DNA of 15,880 nt. It comes from JASJBU01 sp965372385 (GTDB lineage: Bacteria; Pseudomonadota; Gammaproteobacteria; Chromatiales; Chromatiaceae). Shown piece after piece: positions 13,754-15,880 of this stretch; position 1 is the first letter of the stretch, and each line of letters begins with the position of its first letter. The DNA is taken from positions 1 through 15,880 of the forward strand of contig CBDVCD010000051.1 in assembly GCA_965372385.1 (NCBI GenBank), written 5' to 3'. The translations under genes and the position numbers were made by a program. Under the pieces are notes generated by a model. That model saw only the letters and a list, made by a program, of their open reading frames with translations. It searched no databases and was not told the DNA's origin.

Positions 13754-15619
13754 ATGGCCACTTTCCGAATTTTCATTCTATTTTCTTCGCTACTCATACT
13801 TTCTGCCTGTGCCTCGCCGCCTAAGTACAGTCATTACACACCCTTTGATGCCTTAGAGGATTTATCAGACGCTGAAATTAACTCAGCCCCTGATGTATTC
13901 ATTGAAAAGCTCTATCACGCCAGGTCATGGGTGCCCTATAAGCATCTGAAGAAAGACCCAATAGATTTATCAATGCGCTCAGAGGCGCCAGTCAACAAGG
14001 CCAAGACCAAGATCATTGGTCCGTCATACCAGGATTCACTGCGTTCGCTGGCGGCAAAGTTATGGATGATCGAGCATGCCGAACACACCATCGATCTGAC
14101 CTATTACATCTATAAATATGATCCCACAGGTTACGCCGTGCTAGGCGCCCTGTGTAATGCGGTTAAGCGCGGAGTAGATGTCCGCATCATGGTCGATTCT
14201 CTTGGCTCGTTGAGTATGAGCCATGCTGGAATAAGGGCCCTGGAGACCTGCGCTGAAGATGCAGGTTACATCCGAGATGTAAATGGCAATAAATCGCGCT
14301 ACAAGGCACGTGTCCAGTTTGTCATTATCAATGCCCTGACCAATATCTACAGCTGGTCAAATCGCCGTTCTCACGACAAACTGATCATCAAGGATGGCAG
14401 TTTCCTAGGAAAAGACATTGTCATGACCGGGGGGCGAAACATCTCGGTGGATTATTACGGGATTAATAAGGACGGCAGTAGGAACCCTGATACCTATCTG
14501 GATCTTGAAATAGTTCTGCGATCACATGATACCAGCCGTAGTAAGCTTGGTGAGGTTACGGTAGGGGACGTCAGCAGTGTCTATTACACGCTTTTGTTCC
14601 TACACAAAGGCAACAGGCGCATTTATCCCGTAGAAAACGATCAGGAAGGGGTGCTGGGCCTGATCGATCCCTATGCCCATGAACGTCAGAAGGCCCAAGA
14701 CGCCCTGGCTTTTATCAAGGGGCTGCCAGCCATCCAGAAAGTCTACGCCGAGATGCCTGTCTACCTATCCGAGGGGTATCGTGTTTCTGAAGTGCGTATA
14801 GCCCATGAGCTTGGCAATCTGGTCAGTACTGAGGTCGTTACCAACGTATTCGACATCAAATCCAGAAACACCAATTCCATTGCAGCCCTGTTAGCCAATA
14901 TCATAGAGCAGGCAAAGAAAGAAGGAGCAATTGAGAGCAGGTTCCGCATCGTCTCACCTTATTTGTTTATTGCTCAGTACAAGGATAGTGAGGGGAATGT
15001 CTTCCATGACGGGGCTAAAGAGATGCTCAAGGCACTTGAACAATATCCGGGCTTCTCGTTTGAGATTATTACCAACTCACTACTCACCAGTGACAACTTT
15101 TATACTCAGAGTGTCATCGACATGGATACGGCCCCTCGACTCTTACTCACGGAAGAGGCTCAGAAGACCTGGCTTAAGAGTCGCGAGGGGAGTGAATTCA
15201 ACCCGGAATTCATCAACAGCCCTGAATGGAAAAGAGTGATTAATCACCCCCGAATCAAGATCTACCAGACAGGCAAGCTGGACTCAGCCTTGATTGGCGG
15301 CACCGAGAATTATGGGAAACTGCACGCGAAATTCTTTTTTGATGACCAGTTTGGCTTCGTAGGCACCTCGAATTTTGATTATCGCTCACGACTCTACAAT
15401 AACGAGATGGGGTTTTATTACCTCGACCCTGAGTTAAGTCATGACCTGAATCAGGTATTCGAAGAACTGAAGTCGATATCTTTATTGTGGGGAAGCCCTG
15501 AATGGCTGGAGATGCGTAAAAGACTCATCGAGACTAGCAGCTTCAAGGGTTATACAACTGGCACCCAGCGCGGACGTTATCGGTTCCTTAAAGGCACGGG
15601 CCTGATCTGGTTATTCTAA
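13754..15619 (+). CDS. Phospholipase D/cardiolipin synthase-like lipoprotein (two HKD motifs)
   Basis: A 621-residue PLD-superfamily protein. Residues 1-19 are a lipoprotein signal ending LSAC (Cys19) with Ala at +2, so an outer-membrane lipoprotein is predicted. HKD motif 1 is H207-K209-D214 (SHDKLIIKDG), with N229 in GGRNIS; motif 2 is H524-K526-D531 (LHAKFFFDD), with N540 in GTSNFD. Both are complete, so the enzyme should be active as a transphosphatidylase or phosphodiesterase. The start of the first domain, AEHTIDLTYYIYKYDPTG and KRGVDVRIMVDSLGS, resembles ClsC-type cardiolipin synthases, but those are ~470 residues and lack a lipobox. The extra length lies mainly between the HKD halves (~265-390). 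The ribosome site is AGGGGA four bases before the ATG. The upstream EEP-lipoprotein gene is probably co-transcribed. Cardiolipin-type lipid remodelling or lipase activity are both possible. Confidence 0.93.
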   Translation: MATFRIFILFSSLLILSACASPPKYSHYTPFDALEDLSDAEINSAPDVFIEKLYHARSWVPYKHLKKDPIDLSMRSEAPVNKAKTKIIGPSYQDSLRSLAAKLWMIEHAEHTIDLTYYIYKYDPTGYAVLGALCNAVKRGVDVRIMVDSLGSLSMSHAGIRALETCAEDAGYIRDVNGNKSRYKARVQFVIINALTNIYSWSNRRSHDKLIIKDGSFLGKDIVMTGGRNISVDYYGINKDGSRNPDTYLDLEIVLRSHDTSRSKLGEVTVGDVSSVYYTLLFLHKGNRRIYPVENDQEGVLGLIDPYAHERQKAQDALAFIKGLPAIQKVYAEMPVYLSEGYRVSEVRIAHELGNLVSTEVVTNVFDIKSRNTNSIAALLANIIEQAKKEGAIESRFRIVSPYLFIAQYKDSEGNVFHDGAKEMLKALEQYPGFSFEIITNSLLTSDNFYTQSVIDMDTAPRLLLTEEAQKTWLKSREGSEFNPEFINSPEWKRVINHPRIKIYQTGKLDSALIGGTENYGKLHAKFFFDDQFGFVGTSNFDYRSRLYNNEMGFYYLDPELSHDLNQVFEELKSISLLWGSPEWLEMRKRLIETSSFKGYTTGTQRGRYRFLKGTGLIWLF

Positions 15620-15794
15620 GGTCTGTTTCTCCAAGCATGTGGGTATATCACTCAATATTCCGACACCAAGTAGGTGGTTTGCCGCGGTATCGCTGAATTC
15701 TTAAGAAATATTGATGGTTGTCAATGCCAGCCATCCGTTCAGCGGCTAGATTCCCTCTGATTCATACTCGAGTCGGGTTTGCCCTATCCGCCCA

Positions 15795-15880
15795 ATGAGA
15801 AGATCCACTACTCTTCTGCTGTTTTTTGCTGTCAGTAGTCTCTGCATATTGCTTAGCCTGATCGATGCGGAGATCCGCCG
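15795..15880 (+). CDS. Start of an exported or membrane protein gene (partial, runs off right edge)
   Basis: An open frame begins with ATG at 15795 and stays open to the end of the window (28 codons). It reads MRRSTTLLLFFAVSSLCILL then SLIDAEIR: two arginines followed by a ~20-residue hydrophobic stretch, which looks like a signal peptide or a membrane anchor. No clear ribosome site precedes it (GGGTTT is ~15 bases upstream), so the start is uncertain; the frame is open from 15750. The 175 bases between the PLD gene and this ATG show no other gene and no clear terminator. Confidence 0.5.
   Translation, partial: MRRSTTLLLFFAVSSLCILLSLIDAEIR

Noticed and set aside
1..15880. CRISPR arrays, tRNA or rRNA genes, and insertion sequences
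   Set aside because: No regularly spaced direct repeats, no tRNA or rRNA-like segments, and no transposase frames were seen in the window.

Overview
The window looks like chromosomal DNA of a gammaproteobacterium. The grounds are the codon use, a ThrC of the E. coli/yeast-like long class, outer-membrane lipoprotein signals with an LSAC lipobox, and a GTAGGGTGGGC-type palindromic repeat of a kind I associate with sulfur-oxidising and Chromatiales-like gammaproteobacteria. The genus cannot be read from the sequence alone.

Region 1 (about 1-7245, minus strand) is the proximal half of an extracellular contractile injection system (eCIS; Afp/PVC/MAC-like phage-tail device). In transcription order it encodes a Pvc16/Afp16-like tail terminator (DUF4255), an unrecognised beta-rich 289-residue protein, one contractile sheath, tube protein A, tube protein B, a 56-residue DUF5908/Afp6-like protein at 2869-3039, a LysM baseplate protein (Afp7-like), a VgrG/gp5-like spike (Afp8-like) and a PAAR spike tip. 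A further gene seems to begin at position 9 and run off the left edge. The rest of the baseplate, the AAA ATPase and any cargo must lie to the left. A 20-bp-armed palindromic repeat sits between the two tube genes.

Region 2 (7246-7683) is 438 bases without a convincing gene. It is AT-rich and probably carries the eCIS promoter and a roughly 230-nt structured leader.

Region 3 (7684-11081) is a divergent pair. On the minus strand is an orphan LivJ-type periplasmic binding protein with no permease or ATPase beside it. On the plus strand is a 709-residue membrane protein that reads as a double-Cache periplasmic sensor joined by two extra membrane helices to a complete prokaryotic pentameric ligand-gated ion channel (pLGIC/Pro-loop receptor). 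This is the most interesting item here: a candidate two-input chemically gated channel, possibly with a dedicated binding protein.

Region 4 (11222-12691) is threonine synthase, thrC, with a good -10 element in front of it. Region 5 (12799-15619) holds two adjacent lipoprotein phosphodiesterases: an endonuclease/exonuclease/phosphatase (EEP)-fold enzyme and a two-HKD phospholipase D/cardiolipin synthase-like enzyme. A new plus-strand gene with a signal-peptide-like N-terminus probably starts at 15795 and leaves the window.
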